From assembly GCA_028751875.1 (NCBI GenBank), contig CM054140.1, forward strand, positions 14,876,747-14,940,746: DNA of 64,000 bases, given 5' to 3'. The notes under the pieces are model-generated. The model did not search any database and was not told the origin of the DNA. It was given only the letters and a program-made list of their open reading frames with translations. The DNA is from Rapana venosa (taxonomy: Eukaryota > Mollusca > Gastropoda > Neogastropoda > Muricidae). A program made the position numbers and the translations under genes. Shown in pieces: positions 23,500-35,858 of this stretch. Numbering within the stretch: the stretch's first letter is position 1; each line of letters opens with the position of its first letter.

Positions 23500-24930
23500 C
23501 CATCTCCATGGAGAGAAACGAATTTTATGAGAATAAAGATATTGGAGAACACTGGAAGTCTTGGTCTCAAAGATTATTTCCCTGCTGTAAAATGCAGATA
23601 TGGTCTTTTTCCCATAACCATTGCAAGCCAGCAGATCAGTTAGGGCTGACTCTGCTGCACCGTTGCCAGGGGCAGACCCCGCATGGGCTGATCCTCCACA
23701 TGTTCCACGTGCACAACCGCCGTTCGCAGGAGCCGCACGAGGCGAGTGGCCACGAGGCAAGCCAACGCCCCGAACAACCGTGCTCTTGTTAAGTCACTTC
23801 AACCTGGGTCAGGCCCGCAAAAAGCCTTGCACCTGTACAAACCGACGGGTAGCTGCTCTACGATTCCTAATCTTCTCCCCCTGATCCCCCGCCGCCGCTT
23901 CGCGGTTTACCCCCCTCCCAGCATTCCCCCCTGCCTCTCGTCAAAGACCTCACTGACTTTATGAAGTCTAACGCCCCGAAGAGGTAATTCTCGGCGACAC
24001 GTGCACCGTAGGGGAAGCAAAACAGCGGAGCAGAATAGTTTGTCACAAACTGTCTAATCAAGGATTGACGCATGGCAACGGGCGGCGCTGCAGAGGCGCC
24101 CCCCCCCCTCCCCCCTCCCCCCCCCCAACTTGGCTCAAGTCGTGGAAGTTGGACAGACATGCGGCATGGACCCTTATGAGGGCTTTAAGCTGTTGCCGCT
24201 AGAGAAAGAACCTTCCCCACGTGGTGATGTCGTAACACATCCTATTTCAACTTCTGGACGTGTGCAGGGTCAGAGAATCACCTCCTCTCTTCTTTCTTTT
24301 TTTTTCGTGTCTTTTCTTTGGTGTGTCTTTTCTTGTCTTTTCTTTTCTTTTTCTGCAGCCCACCCTCACTGTTCAAACAAAAAGTGTTTGTCGGCGTAGA
24401 TCTCTCCAGTTGACAATTCGGAAAACCGCCCCAAGATTTTGTGAAAAGGGGCGGGAGATGGGATACTAGCCAGTAACAGAAAGCATCCTCTCTGCTCAGC
24501 CTGGCAGAACGGGAATATGCAAAAGAACCGGCGGGAAGGACGGCACTGTCTGCCTACAGAGTTAATCAACTTTGAAGCGTGAAGCAAATTTCATGCCAGG
24601 GTGACGATCCTGGCGTGCACAGGGAGCATTTGAATGTAGGAAGAAAGTGGATTATTACAGGGCGAAAAGAGAGATCAGATGATATTTTCCCCCCCATAGG
24701 GGCTAGTGGGGGAGGCGGGAGTGGAGGCAGGCGACGTGTTGCCAGTGCTGCTGACATCAATATTGAAAGGTGACTGCTGTCTGCCACGTGGCCCGAGCAG
24801 GGAGGCCCTGTGGCTTCAGTTGTTGTGGCTGAGGGCTGGGAACAAAAGGGCGCAAGACGAACACACGGTCAGGGCCACGGGCCGGCCATGGTCATGACGT
24901 CAGGTGTGAGGGGAGCAATAGTGACTTCAT
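23500..24930. other. CpG-rich unique region, no recognised gene
   Basis: A long island of complex, GC-richer sequence. Overlapping frames occur on both strands (for example 23508-23884 plus and 23287-23760 minus) but none carries a family motif, and the C-rich stretches at 23470 and 24100 inflate them. It could be exonic UTR, a non-coding RNA or an enhancer cluster; I cannot tell. Confidence 0.35.
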
Positions 24931-25124
24931 TCTGGCCTCATTTCTGACTGTACAATAATAGTCAGTCCGCCTTGGCGAGGCCTTTCCTCGGGGAGAGAGA
25001 GAGGAAATGAAAATGAAGTCATCTGAACTGATGCTACTTCCCTTCTTTCCATTTCTTAATGCACGTCCTGTTACTCTTGAAGCTTGCATCTTGAGTCACA
25101 TAATGAATAATGTGCCTGCTGGTG

Positions 25125-25146
25125 CGTGCGCGCACGCGCGCGCGCA

Positions 25147-25190
<44 letters not shown>
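25125..25190. repeat. (CG)n/(CA)n microsatellite
   Basis: GCGCGCACGCGCGCGC followed by about 45 bp of (CA)n. Confidence 0.9.
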
Positions 25191-25191
<1 letters not shown>

Positions 25192-25799
25192 CTCGTGCAC
25201 ATACACACTCGCGTGTGCAGAAAGATCGTGTGTTCAGTGAAGTGTGGCAAATGCAGGGTGGTTGTTTTTTTCATTTCTGAAGTCACTCAATATTGTGTCA
25301 TGACAAAGCCAAACCCGCCCTTCAGTGAATGTCATTAGTATAAAACAACCTGCAGGATTTGGTCCTGACCCTTAACAAACGTGGTGATGTTTGGTTATGA
25401 TGATACAGGCCCTAAATCGGATAGCCCCGCTGGGACTATACATAACACAATCAAACCAAACCCAAAGTCGTAACCCTCCATACTTGAGCTTTCAAGACGG
25501 GGTAGCAAATGCTTGGAATACCTGTTCGGGCTTTTGACCAGTTACTCGACATGGCTTGACTTCTAACTTCAATTCTTGAGCAGTCATAGGGGTTGAATTG
25601 AACCTGGTGGAGCTCAGTCTTCTACAGATTGCATGCTGGGTATGCTTGCCTAGCCATATTGGGTAGAGTGTGTAGTGCCTCGCCTTCTTCTATGCTTGTA
25701 ACTCTATAGAAGGCCTGCCCGCTGGTCTCAGCTGACACTTTCCAACGTCAGGGCAGCTCATTAAAACGTTCATAAAAAGAAGTTTAGATTTACATTACG

Positions 25800-25985
25800 T
25801 GAAAAAAGACAGGAGAATGGGCTGGTAGACAGAAAATAAGCAAGAGAGAGAGAGAGGAGGGGGAGGGGAGGAGGTAAAGGAAAAAGTTGAAACAAAGGGA
25901 GTGATGGAAAAGGGGACGTTTTTAGCACAGAACTTTGAGAAAGAGGGGATGCTGCTTATACTGAGAGTCCCCAGTATCCCCCAGG
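25800..25985 (+). repeat. Family 5 repeat, 3' part
   Basis: AGACAGGAGAATGGGCTGG, AAACAAAGGGAGTGATGGAA, AGGGGATGCTGCTTATACTG and AGTATCCCCCAGGGG match the body and 3' end of the family at 23128 and 53945. The 5' third is missing. Confidence 0.7.
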
Positions 25986-26094
25986 GGAGGGGAGAGGGAC
26001 TATGTATCATCCATGTCTCTGTCCATAGCTCAAAGTTTGGCATGGAGGTCGGTTATCATTGTTGTCAAAAGAGGTTTTGATGTTATATGGTATC

Positions 26095-26200
26095 ATCTGT
26101 AGGTTGAATCACAACAATGTGTTTGTAAAAGCCACCGAAGTAACCTAGAAGCAATGCAGGACCCTTTCTAGTAGGTGACCTTACCGAGGCTTAGCATAAA
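26095..26200 (+). repeat. Possible family 4 repeat fragment
   Basis: CACCGAAGTAACCTAGAAGCAATGCAGGACC resembles the start of the repeat at 52500-52760 (CCACTAAAGTAACCCAGCAG, then CATTGCAG). The match is short. Confidence 0.35.
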
Positions 26201-26651
26201 TCACTAATAGGCTTTGAGGCTTGTGACGGATAATTTAACTTCGCAACGGCTGTGTGAAGTGAAGTGGGATGGAGCTGGTGAAGGATGCAGAAGACCGGAG
26301 GGCCTCAAGGAGCGTGCATTATTTTTAACCGATGTTGATGATTGATGCCTATCACTGATAGCGTGTAGGGCACCAGAAGGCCGGTCCTTGGAACTGAAAT
26401 AAAATGTTCCCACACAGACTTTGATGAGTCAGGGTGCTAATACTTCGATCCCCTGCCCTACGTTTTTGGGGGGTGGTTTTTTTAGACGAGTCCCTGAAAA
26501 CAATTTTTTTATGGCCTGGGGAAAAACTTACTTAATTTTTTTAAACCGTTTATGACGAGTATACTATTTTTAAAAGTGAAAATATCTAACTATTTTATAT
26601 CCAAATGAAAGACGATGTCACTATGAGTAATAACCACTCAAAATAATACAC

Positions 26652-26692
26652 ATGCGCGCGCGCGCGCACACGCACACACACACACACACACA
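26652..26692. repeat. (CG)n(CA)n microsatellite
   Basis: CATGCGCGCGCGCGCG followed by (CA)n, about 40 bp in all. Confidence 0.9.
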
Positions 26693-27366
26693 TTGTCTCT
26701 GACAGACGGGGGACTGATGTGCGCTCGTATGACCTTTCCGCTTCCACATCACTACCACCGCAGAACAAAGTTGGTGAGGACAGGGAAAAGGGAGTGGGGG
26801 GTAGGGGTCATTGAAGGAGGGATATCATTATTCAACCTGGAATGAACCCATTCAGAACAACCATAGTGTTAACAATATTTCACGCTGGAGTAAAATAACA
26901 GCGCTCATTTTCTTTTGTCCTCCCACAGAAAGCACGCACGAAATACAAGACAGACACCGCACCCCGACATGAATCATTTAACTCGGTCATTCTGAACAAG
27001 GATTAACCTCTGAAAGAGATGTTCTAGGAATATTCCATGACCAGATTACAAGCATAACAGAACACAAGGCAACGCGCATGCATACGCCCTCAACGCGCAC
27101 CCGCACACCGGCATACATCATCAACCCCCCTCCCCATGAAATAAGCTGTTTGTTTTCTTATTATTGCCCTTGATATGTGTATGCATAGTATACGGTTTTT
27201 TTAAATAAAGATTCATTCAAACCTACACTCTCAGTTTTTCCCCTGTTGAGAGGAAGAAAAATAACTCGAAATCTAGAAATAGGGGGAGAGAAAGAGGCAG
27301 ACAAAAATTTATTGTGATAAGCTTTTAAACCCATTCACAAGGGGACAGTTGGAAGGGGATTAGGCA

Positions 27367-27431
27367 CAACACACACACACAAACACACACACACACACAC
27401 ACACACACAACCACACACACACACACACACA

Positions 27432-27503
<72 letters not shown>

Positions 27504-27521
27504 CACAACACACACACACAT
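27367..27521. repeat. Long interrupted (AC)n microsatellite
   Basis: About 155 bp of (AC)n with a few single-base interruptions. The long cysteine/valine frames on the minus strand are read-through of this tract. Confidence 0.95.
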
Positions 27522-27664
27522 ACACACAACAGGCCAAATAACCATAATCGCATGGAACGAGAGAGTTGTACATTTACGTAGTCATGCTCACCTACAAAAT
27601 ATTAAACCAGTGAACTTATATGCATGCTTGAACACACACACACGCGTGCGCCCGCACGCTTGAA

Positions 27665-27667
<3 letters not shown>

Positions 27668-27744
<77 letters not shown>
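27668..27744. repeat. (TC)n microsatellite at LINE 5' junction
   Basis: A near-perfect (TC)n tract that ends exactly where LINE-derived sequence begins. Because this LINE family itself ends in (TC)n, the tract may be the tail of a neighbouring copy. Confidence 0.9.
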
Positions 27745-27747
<3 letters not shown>

Positions 27748-28523
27748 AACTCGGGTTTGGATTTATTTGGCTCAATCAAGGAGTCGGAAATTGTAGAGAG
27801 TTTATTAACGCTTTCAGGCAAAGATTGATTGACTGCCGATGGCAACAATGGAGTGATCATATACACAGCAGTGAAAGATTTCAAATGTACAGACAATTTA
27901 TAAGTTCACATGATGTCAAACCTTATCTAAAACTTGATATGGATATACATTTGAAAAGAATTATGTCTAAGTTTAGACTACAGCAGTGAAAGATTTCAAA
28001 TGTACAGACAATTTATAAGTTCGCATGATGTCAAACCTTATCTAAAACTTGATATGGATATACATTTGAAAAGAATTATGTCTAAGTTTAGACTTGGTGT
28101 ATCAGATATAAATGTTCGTAAATTCAGATACAGAGAACATGATATTGATGACCTCAGGCTGCTATGCAAATTATGTAAGCAAGAACCGGAGGATGAAGTA
28201 CATTTTGTGTAGTGCTGTTCATTATTAGAGGATGTTAGGCAGAATTACATCCTTGTTAAATATAGTAGACAGCCTAATTTATTTAGATTCTGTTTATTCC
28301 TGGCATCAAGTCATCCTGACGTTGTGCACAACCTTTCTTTGTATTTGTGTAAAGCTTTCAGAATAAGAGAGATATTGTTGTCCTAAATCATATTTTTGTA
28401 GGTGACTTTTTGTTATACAGTAACATTTTGTCGTTACTATTGCTTTTACCCCCACCAAAATATTAAGCAGTTTGGGCCAATGGCCTTTTTGTGAATAAAT
28501 CATTCGATTCTCTCTCTCTCTCT

Positions 28524-28574
<51 letters not shown>
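27745..28574 (+). mobile_element. LINE 3' fragment with internal 115-bp duplication and (TC)n tail
   Basis: The plus strand encodes GFGFIWLNQGVGN, FRQRLIDCRWQQWSDHI, HDVKPYLKLDMDIHLKR, a CCHC-like LCKLCKQEPEDEVHFV and, after a stop, LFRFCLFLASSHPDVVHNLS. This is the C-terminal end of a LINE ORF2 homologous to 13736-15410. The 115 bp at 27866-27980 are repeated in tandem at 27981-28095 with one visible difference, and the unit is not a multiple of three, so the frame breaks. The element ends GTGAATAAATCATTCGATT followed by an interrupted (TC)n tract. Confidence 0.8.
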
Positions 28575-28577
<3 letters not shown>

Positions 28578-28579
28578 GC

Positions 28580-29570
28580 GTTATCCTCTTGCTTTTTAGG
28601 GCCGTGAAACAGAAAAACCAGAGAGCGAGAAGCGTGGAGTTTGAAGGGAAAGAAGATAAAATTATAGATTGTAATATTCCGTGTTCAGGAAACCAGAACT
28701 ATCAGTCCCAAATCCAAATCAGTGGAAGAGCCCTCACCACAATGGTGTCAGAGGAAACCTCGAGTTCAGACATAGAAGGTTGTTCAAATCAAGATGAAGG
28801 CGTCTCTTCAACTAGCTCCTACCGCCTGGTAATGACTGGACTAATTCCTCTTGTGAAAGGCGACAAAAAGCAATAAAATGTGATCCCCCACCCCCGGGAG
28901 CGTGGCGGGAGACCACGCAGGGGCGAATTAGCATACGGGGACACGTGAACAGCGCGAGGGTGGGAGGAGTACAAGGTGTGGCAACGATTGACAACTTGTC
29001 AGGGTTTGGTTGTTTTTTTACCTGGGGTGCCTCCCTACCACGATGGGGGTATTGGGAGTTACCCACTGGAACCTTATCACCGTTTTGCTGGTTTCTGTCA
29101 GGCTTTTTCCTTACCCCCCAACCCCACCCTGCACTCCCCAACACACACAAAAGTCAGAGAAGGGAAGGGACATGGAGGGAGGACAAGCGCGGTGGTTCCA
29201 CCAGGTTGTGCAGGTCGGAGGCGCGCGCGGCCCGCAAGATCAGAGGCGAAGATAGCCAGGAGCTAATAAGGACTGATTGAGCCTGCCGAGGCCGGGGACG
29301 TCCGTGAAAGCGCCATCCAAATTAGGGAGATGCATGTCCGCGATGCGTTCTGCATTGCGTGGAATCAGCATAAAAGTCGGCCGGATGCATGTGACTGATG
29401 TCATCTGTAGACTCTCGTGCCCTCATTCCCCACCTCCAAAATGTCTTTCTCTGTTCCGTTTTTCTTCTTCTTCTCCCCCCCCCCCCTCCCCCACCCCCCT
29501 TCCTAATCCATTTTATTGTTTAGAAACAAACAGTTTCCGTTATGGGCAAGTGTTATAACGCGGTGGGAAA
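28580..29570. other. CpG-rich unique island, no recognised gene
   Basis: A 95-residue plus-strand frame at 28589-28876 is Ser/Glu rich (EETSSSDIEGCSNQDEG) and has no family I know. Downstream frames overlap one another in all three phases, typical of GC-rich non-coding DNA. Candidate regulatory region or unrecognised exon; no splice pattern could be established. Confidence 0.35.
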
Positions 29571-32200
29571 TTGCATTTATCAGTCAGTCCATCAGCAGAA
29601 AAGAGGAAACGAACCATGCTGTATGACAAACACACATAATCATCAGAATTAAATATTTATGAACACGCAGCAACGGACGGTTGTGAATGAAAAGGAAACA
29701 TATCTCCGGAGTTGATCAACGCAGTTTAAAAAATAAAACCTGTAGCAATCAAAAAACTCAACAAAGCAAAACGAAAAACAAAACAAAAAAATTAAAGGGA
29801 ACAATGTTTTTAGCCTTTGAAAAATTCAGAACCGTACTCAACTGGTCTTGTGTTACTTCTGCTCATGGACCACCCTTCTCTGCTTTCCCAATTTCCAGCA
29901 AAGTTGAGACTTGAGGAGATGAGACCATGCTGCTTCTCATGTCTTGCTCAGCCTATTCCACACACCCCACAAACCTCATGACACCTGCTTGTGACCGGCA
30001 ATACTGGGTTACCAGTGGCACCTTGGTATCCCAACCGTGTGATGAGTGGTATTGAGTTACGACAATAACAGTAGCAGGACCGTGAAGCTCTGATCCGAAA
30101 TGAATCGTTGCCTTCCTAAGCCTAATAACATCATACCAACATGATTCTACAGATACTACTTTATAACATGGAAAATGTCTAGAGGCAGCAACAGATGAAG
30201 GTGAAGTCACTGAAAGAAGAAACCTGTTACATGACCTGCATTGCACTATCTGGAGAGACAACGAAACTACCACCTTTAACAAAGAAATCGTTTAATTTCA
30301 ACAGCTGTGTCTTTCAAAACATGTATTCAGGCTGATTAATTGCAAGGACTAGTTGGATTTACAGATTGCTTTGTATGCTACATTTTGTGGCTTCGAGACC
30401 AAACATTTATGAAGCAAACCCGCACTTAGATTTGCATGAAGTCGGGAGAAGGTTCACTGCTTGCACAGCATCCGTTTTCCTTGTGTGGCAAGCCTTCGTT
30501 CTTTGCCATAATCGCTCAACTCGGCTTAGTCACAGATGTTGTTACAGGGTTTGTTGAAAGTGTGTAGTGCAACATGTGTTCCCATATGAAAATTTGTCCG
30601 TTTCAGAGGTGACTGAAAAAGGCATAAACGGCCGCGTGCAAATCGTGTAGGCTACATCTAAAACATTATCGGCACCTGAATATAAGACTGTTACGAGATA
30701 TGACGTGGGGAGAGTACCATTATCGTTGCCATCAGTTTGTGAAATGTCCATGTCCATCCGATAAGTCTCTTTTTGGTTAAAAGAAAGAAACCAAAACCCT
30801 AACAGCAAGTGTGATGTGAAACAAGTCCAAGTCAAAGAATACATATGGTCTAAGGATGTGGTTATACACAAAATGCAGTCTGGGCCTTTGTAAAACATAC
30901 GGTTTATTTTATGCAGGCAGGAAGAGCTACGTGACTTCTAGGCAACCCCTCAATATGTAAAGGAGAATACATGTGGGCAACAGGTTAAATGATAACTGAC
31001 GAACAATTAATGAAATGAATGGCTTATACAACGTTCATTTCCACTGTCTGGGATACAAGAGAAGTGGGGGGGAGGGGGGGGGGATCAAGACAAAGCAGCA
31101 AAGAAACTTAGCTCATTCTATGCAACACCAGTAAAGAACTGAAGAATGTCAAACACAAAACACGTTTCCCCGAGTTCAAAAAAATCAACAGAAAGATTTT
31201 TTTTTAAGTACGAAAATGGGGGGTGGGGATCAGGAAGACGAAGAAGTGGACTGTAGCAATGTAATGAAATTGATGGAAGTTTGACGGAAAACAACAGAAA
31301 GACGTAAAAAATCAAAGACAGAAGCAGTCCAGAGTCGGTATCATTGAAGATAATGGCGGAAAGTGCCTGACAGAAAACGAAAACGGCGACCTCACAGCCA
31401 GGAGGACCGACCATTATGCAACTACATCACACACACACACACACACACAGACCACTACAGCCTATAATTATGTTTAAGAGGCGACATACGAGGATAATTT
31501 TTTTCCATTCCAAGAGACGGTATCTCAGTGGAAATAAGGTCACCGAAGAATGTTATAGCTGCTGATATATATAAACACAAAAAAATCAAATATATATATA
31601 GGGAAGCTTGTTTGTTTGCTTATTTTTATATCCGAAATTTTCCGCAGTTGTTTGCCTTCTTCAGCAGAAATTGATTGCTGACTAACCTCCAGCAGTGCCA
31701 TGGTAAGAGATAAACATTCTCTTCTGAAACATTGTGCAGAGACGTCACAAGTTACTGTGCGATGGTTTTATAAATTTACGTCATGTTCAGAATGACGACC
31801 AAAAATAAACTCATCACATTGGGGGCCTAGTGCGTGACATCGCGTAGTGTTTTGCTTCGGTACACCAATCACATTTTTTTAGTTGGTTGGTTTTTTTTAA
31901 GACTTATTATTTTTCCCTTATTCCTTGTTTTGATATTGTTTTTATCATGATATCGAAACCATAAAACATGAATTTAAGTTATCGTTTTTCAAATTATGCA
32001 AAACAATGAAATCATCAACATTGGAAACAAAGAGAACAGTAATAGACCATCGATACCAGAAAATGAAAACCTCCTCCCCATCCCAACACACACACCAAAA
32101 ATAGGAACATTACATTCAGTTATGACATAACAAAATACATACGGCGGGCGCTACAAAAGAAGTTGTATGTAAATAGAAATGCCTGTGGGGGTGTTTTTTC
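29570..32200. other. Intergenic stretch, nothing recognised
   Basis: Moderately AT-rich unique sequence with a G run at 31066-31081, a short (CA)n at 31429-31448 and (TA)n bits near 31566 and 31590. Open frames such as 30542-30898 minus have no motif. I see no gene. Confidence 0.5.
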
Positions 32201-32202
32201 AC

Positions 32203-32647
32203 CGCTCCTCTAAGAGCTCCAACGTTCACCATTGGCGAGATTTATGCGTATGCAACCGCCCCCCCCCCCCCCCCCAAAAAAAAACAACAACAAAAAAACA
32301 AAAAAAACAACCACCAGCCAACCAAACAAAAAACATCGAGGTAGCCGCATTCCGACTTCGGGGATGGTGTATGAACACGACACCTGTGCACATGCTGGGA
32401 TTTTTTTTTCATCCGTTCCTACCCCCACACAATGGCCTACTCTTCCAAAAGGTGGAACGGGTTTTTAACCTGTACGCAAGATCTTATGCGTGCATTCGCA
32501 CACACCTCGGCTTATAGCCTCATCCAAAGGACTTTGACTAATGTTCATTTTTTTTTCGTCAAAATGGGAAAGAGCGAGGCTGGGAATCGAACCCAGAACC
32601 ACAAGGTTTACTTGTTAGGCAGGCGAACGTCTTGACCATCCTGCCGC
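32203..32647 (-). repeat. SINE head H2 + core + tail B, near full length
   Basis: Minus-strand order: a different tRNA-like head (GGCGGCAGGATGGTCAAGAC, GCCTGCCTAACAAGTAAACC, B box GGGTTCGATTCCCAGCC), then AGTCCTTTGGATGAGGCTAT, GTTAAAAACCCGTTCCACC, GAAGAGTAGGCCATTGTGTG, and tail B with GAAGTCGGAATGCGGCTACC. Tail B contains a 17-base G run (C run on the plus strand at 32259-32275) and an A/C-rich insertion. Same head as 37616. Confidence 0.85.
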
Positions 32648-33469
32648 CTTTTTCTTCTTGAAATGCGTGCATAAAAAGAGCCATTAGTCCGAAGTCTGTG
32701 TCAAAAACATCACTTACGGCCACCCAGAGTTATTGGGCACATTAATCTCTAACGGAGTGGACAAAGTACCTACAAAAATCTTGCCCTGACAGGAAGTAGG
32801 CCAACAGTGAATCTGCCTGGGACATTTTTGGTGTGGGCCATTTCTGGCGTGTCACACACATTAAATCATACTGTAACTGTATATCCTGAGAAGGGGGTCC
32901 ACTGAGAGGGCTGGGGTGGGGAGTGAGGGGGGGGGGGGGAGGGTTAGATCTTTTGTGCTACTGGTGTTTGTCTAGAACATTTAGGGGCGAAAAAGGGCAG
33001 GGTGAACGGTGTGAGTACTAAACAAACACACAAAACAACAACAAAAATAGCTGAATATGCACACACATATGCACACTTCTGGTGCATTAACTTTTTTCCT
33101 CCATCCCCTAGTCCCTTCACTAAAGAAAATTAAGAGGAAAAACAAATTTAGTGGGGGGTGGGTAGTGAGAGAGAGAGAAGACGGGGGGAGGTGGTCACTG
33201 TGGAAAACAAGAGCATAAATGAAGACAATAAATAGCATTGCATTGTAGTATACCTATAAAAAGAGGGACAGACAAGACAGGGACAATATTTTAAAAAATG
33301 GGGGATCGGGTAACAAAATCTGCTAACACGTAAAAGCTGTAAAGAGACGGGGAGAGAGGAGAACAGAAGTATTTAAAGAATTCTATTATAACACATGAGG
33401 TTTCTCATTCTCAATGGTAAACCAGTAAAAGCTTGAATACCATAGGTGTTAGATCAACCGTGGATATTA

Positions 33470-33945
33470 GAATGGGGTGGGGGGAGGTGATGGGGAAGGT
33501 AAGGAAGAACATAGACTGATTTTCTTTAGGGGCAATGTAGACAAATCTGAGGTATGTGTGTGTGTGTTGGGAGGGGGGGGGGGGTGTGGATAGGAAAGGT
33601 GAAGAAGAGACAGACTTTCTGTAGCCCCAATGTAGACAAACCTGAGCTGGGGGGGGTAGGGAAGAGACATAGACTGATATTCTTTAGCGGCAATGTAGTC
33701 AAACCTAAGGGGGGGGGGGGGGGGGGGGATGAGAAAGGTAAGGAAGAGACATAGGCTGATTTTCTGTAACCGCAGTGTAGACAAGGGGGGGGGGGGGGGG
33801 GGTTATGGAAGAGATATAGACTGATTTTCTGTAGACTGATTGTAGGCAACCTGAAGGGGGTGGGGAGGGAGAGTGATGGGGAAGGTAAGGAAGAGACAGA
33901 GGCTGATTTTCTTTAGCTGCAATGTAGACAAAGCTGATGTTTCAA
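33470..33945. repeat. G-rich minisatellite, about six units
   Basis: The motif GACATAGACTGATTTTCT, then GGCAATGTAGACAAA.CTGA recurs about six times at 33505, 33610, 33665, 33745, 33810 and 33900. Spacers of variable length are dominated by G runs (up to 18-19 bases at 33710 and 33785). Units vary from about 60 to 110 bp. Proline-rich minus-strand frames of about 105 residues arise from it and are artefacts. Confidence 0.85.
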
Positions 33946-34484
33946 AAGGAAGAGGCTGGACGGGAGACAAAGAAAAAACGTTCCATAGTTGAGATTCTGT
34001 TTTCATAAGATTCTGATTCTTTCATTTCACTTCATGTTGTTTAGAGCCCCACCGACCACACAGGCCGTATCAGGGCTGTCGCCTTAATCGATGTTAGCAT
34101 TCCAATACCATTCACGTGAAGTTCAGAACCAACACATCCATTCCCTTTAAATATCTAACACCGCCAATCTGAGAGAGAAAAAAGTACATGACATAACACC
34201 TCGATTATTGTATTCCTTTCAGGCCAGTAAAAAGCAGGTCACGCTGAGGACGCCAGCCTTTCCGCTTAAGCTATCATCCCCAGGTTACAAAACAGCCTAA
34301 AAAACAAACAAAAAAAGAAAATGTACGACCACTTCAATCAACAAAAACAAAACATAATGCCATATAGGCAAACAGCATTGCAAAATAAACATGTTCCCAT
34401 CCCAGTGTTTACAATATCACTACCTGATAACCATCAAAAAAATACAGACAAAATATCATTTAATGAAAAAGAGAATATTTGTAA

Positions 34485-34705
34485 GATTTGCTTGGGGGGA
34501 AAGCAGGTGAATGGACGGGTAAAGCATAAAAATGAGCAAGAGATGATAGGTAAGGAAATAAGACAGAAACAAAGAGAGTGATAGAAAAAGAGGAATTTTC
34601 TAAACAAATAGAGCGATAGAAAGAATGAATTTGTCTACCATAGAATTTCTGGAAGGTAGCGATGCTATTTATACTGAAAGAGCCGCAGGCATCCCCACTG
34701 GGGGA
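34485..34705 (+). repeat. Family 5 repeat, 3' part
   Basis: AAAGCAGGTGAATGGACGGG, AGACAGAAACAAAGAGAGTG, GTAGCGATGCTATTTATACT and GCATCCCCACTGGGGGAA match the family body and 3' end. Confidence 0.7.
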
Positions 34706-34709
34706 ACTC

Positions 34710-35187
34710 TTCATTCTTAACCGTAATGCATGAAACAAGAGTCAGGAGAGAATGCTGAGAGATGGACAAAAAGACGAGTGTGGTAAAAGACGAGGGTAAT
34801 AGGAGAAGGAATGGAGGCAGGACAGACTAGAGCAATGTGTAGGATACCTTTAGTCATGCACACGCAGCAAAGTAACGAAACTCAAGTCAGAAACCACGAG
34901 TTCAGAACATTTAATCTTTTTTCTCCAAAAACATATATATACAAAAGTTACGGTCAAATGTCTGATACGAAAAGTAACAAAATCAAACGATTTATGTACT
35001 GCTCTAAACTCTTATCGTGATCTACACAATTGCTTACACTTCTCTTGCTGACATTTCGTTAAACATCTTTCCCTAGAAGAACATGACATACCATCGAAGC
35101 ATCGTCTTACCAAACTTATTGTCGTTTGGATTTCTCATTCTCTCATCTCGTTCATACAATTGATAATCTGTCCAATGAAAATGTACA

Positions 35188-35190
<3 letters not shown>
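34710..35190. other. Intergenic, nothing recognised
   Basis: AT-rich unique sequence between a repeat and a microsatellite. No coding motif. Confidence 0.5.
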
Positions 35191-35250
<60 letters not shown>

Positions 35251-35264
35251 TTGTGTGTGTGTGT

Positions 35265-35329
<65 letters not shown>
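35191..35329. repeat. (GA)n(TG)n compound microsatellite
   Basis: About 55 bp of (GA)n followed by about 80 bp of (TG)n. Frames through it are artefacts. Confidence 0.95.
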
Positions 35330-35332
<3 letters not shown>

Positions 35333-35858
35333 AAAAGCAAAAAATACATTTCATACGGAACAGAAAAAATCACTTTACACAGAAAGATGAATAAGTGACA
35401 CCAACAAAAAACCCGACTCTTATCTTCTTAATAATCACGCTGAACAATTTCAAACATTCAAAAACCGAAATAAAGAAAGCAATAAGAACCGAATTTCAGC
35501 GTAACATATTTGATCGGAGGGGGTATAAAGTGTAATGACTACTTCCATCCTGACAAATTTAATAGGAGGTAACCATTTTGACTTCAGAGATACACTTTTT
35601 GTCTAACTTGAATTTTCAGTCATCTTCTTACGCTGTTAGTCACACAGACAAGTATTTTGTGATTCTTTTTTAAAGTGCACTAAATAGAGAAAAGTAATTC
35701 TCCAATTGGGAATGGAGGGGAAGGAGAAACTGCAGGAACTTGTTCACACAGTTGACTCTCATTTACACCAGATGACACGCACAGTGAAAGTCATTCATTT
35801 AAGATCACTCCTTAGCTCAATAGCGCCAGAACATAGTGGCGCCAGCGAGGAAATCTTC

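Noticed and set aside
23287..23760. 157-residue minus-strand frame
   Set aside because: Spans the family 5 repeat and a C-rich run; mixed composition with no domain.
27325..27573. Cysteine/valine-rich frames
   Set aside because: Read-through of a (CA)n microsatellite; the same applies at 6674-6871, 19291-19641 and 39743-40144.
33467..33849. Two overlapping proline-rich frames of about 105 residues
   Set aside because: Generated by the G-rich minisatellite; the units explain the repeats in the frame.
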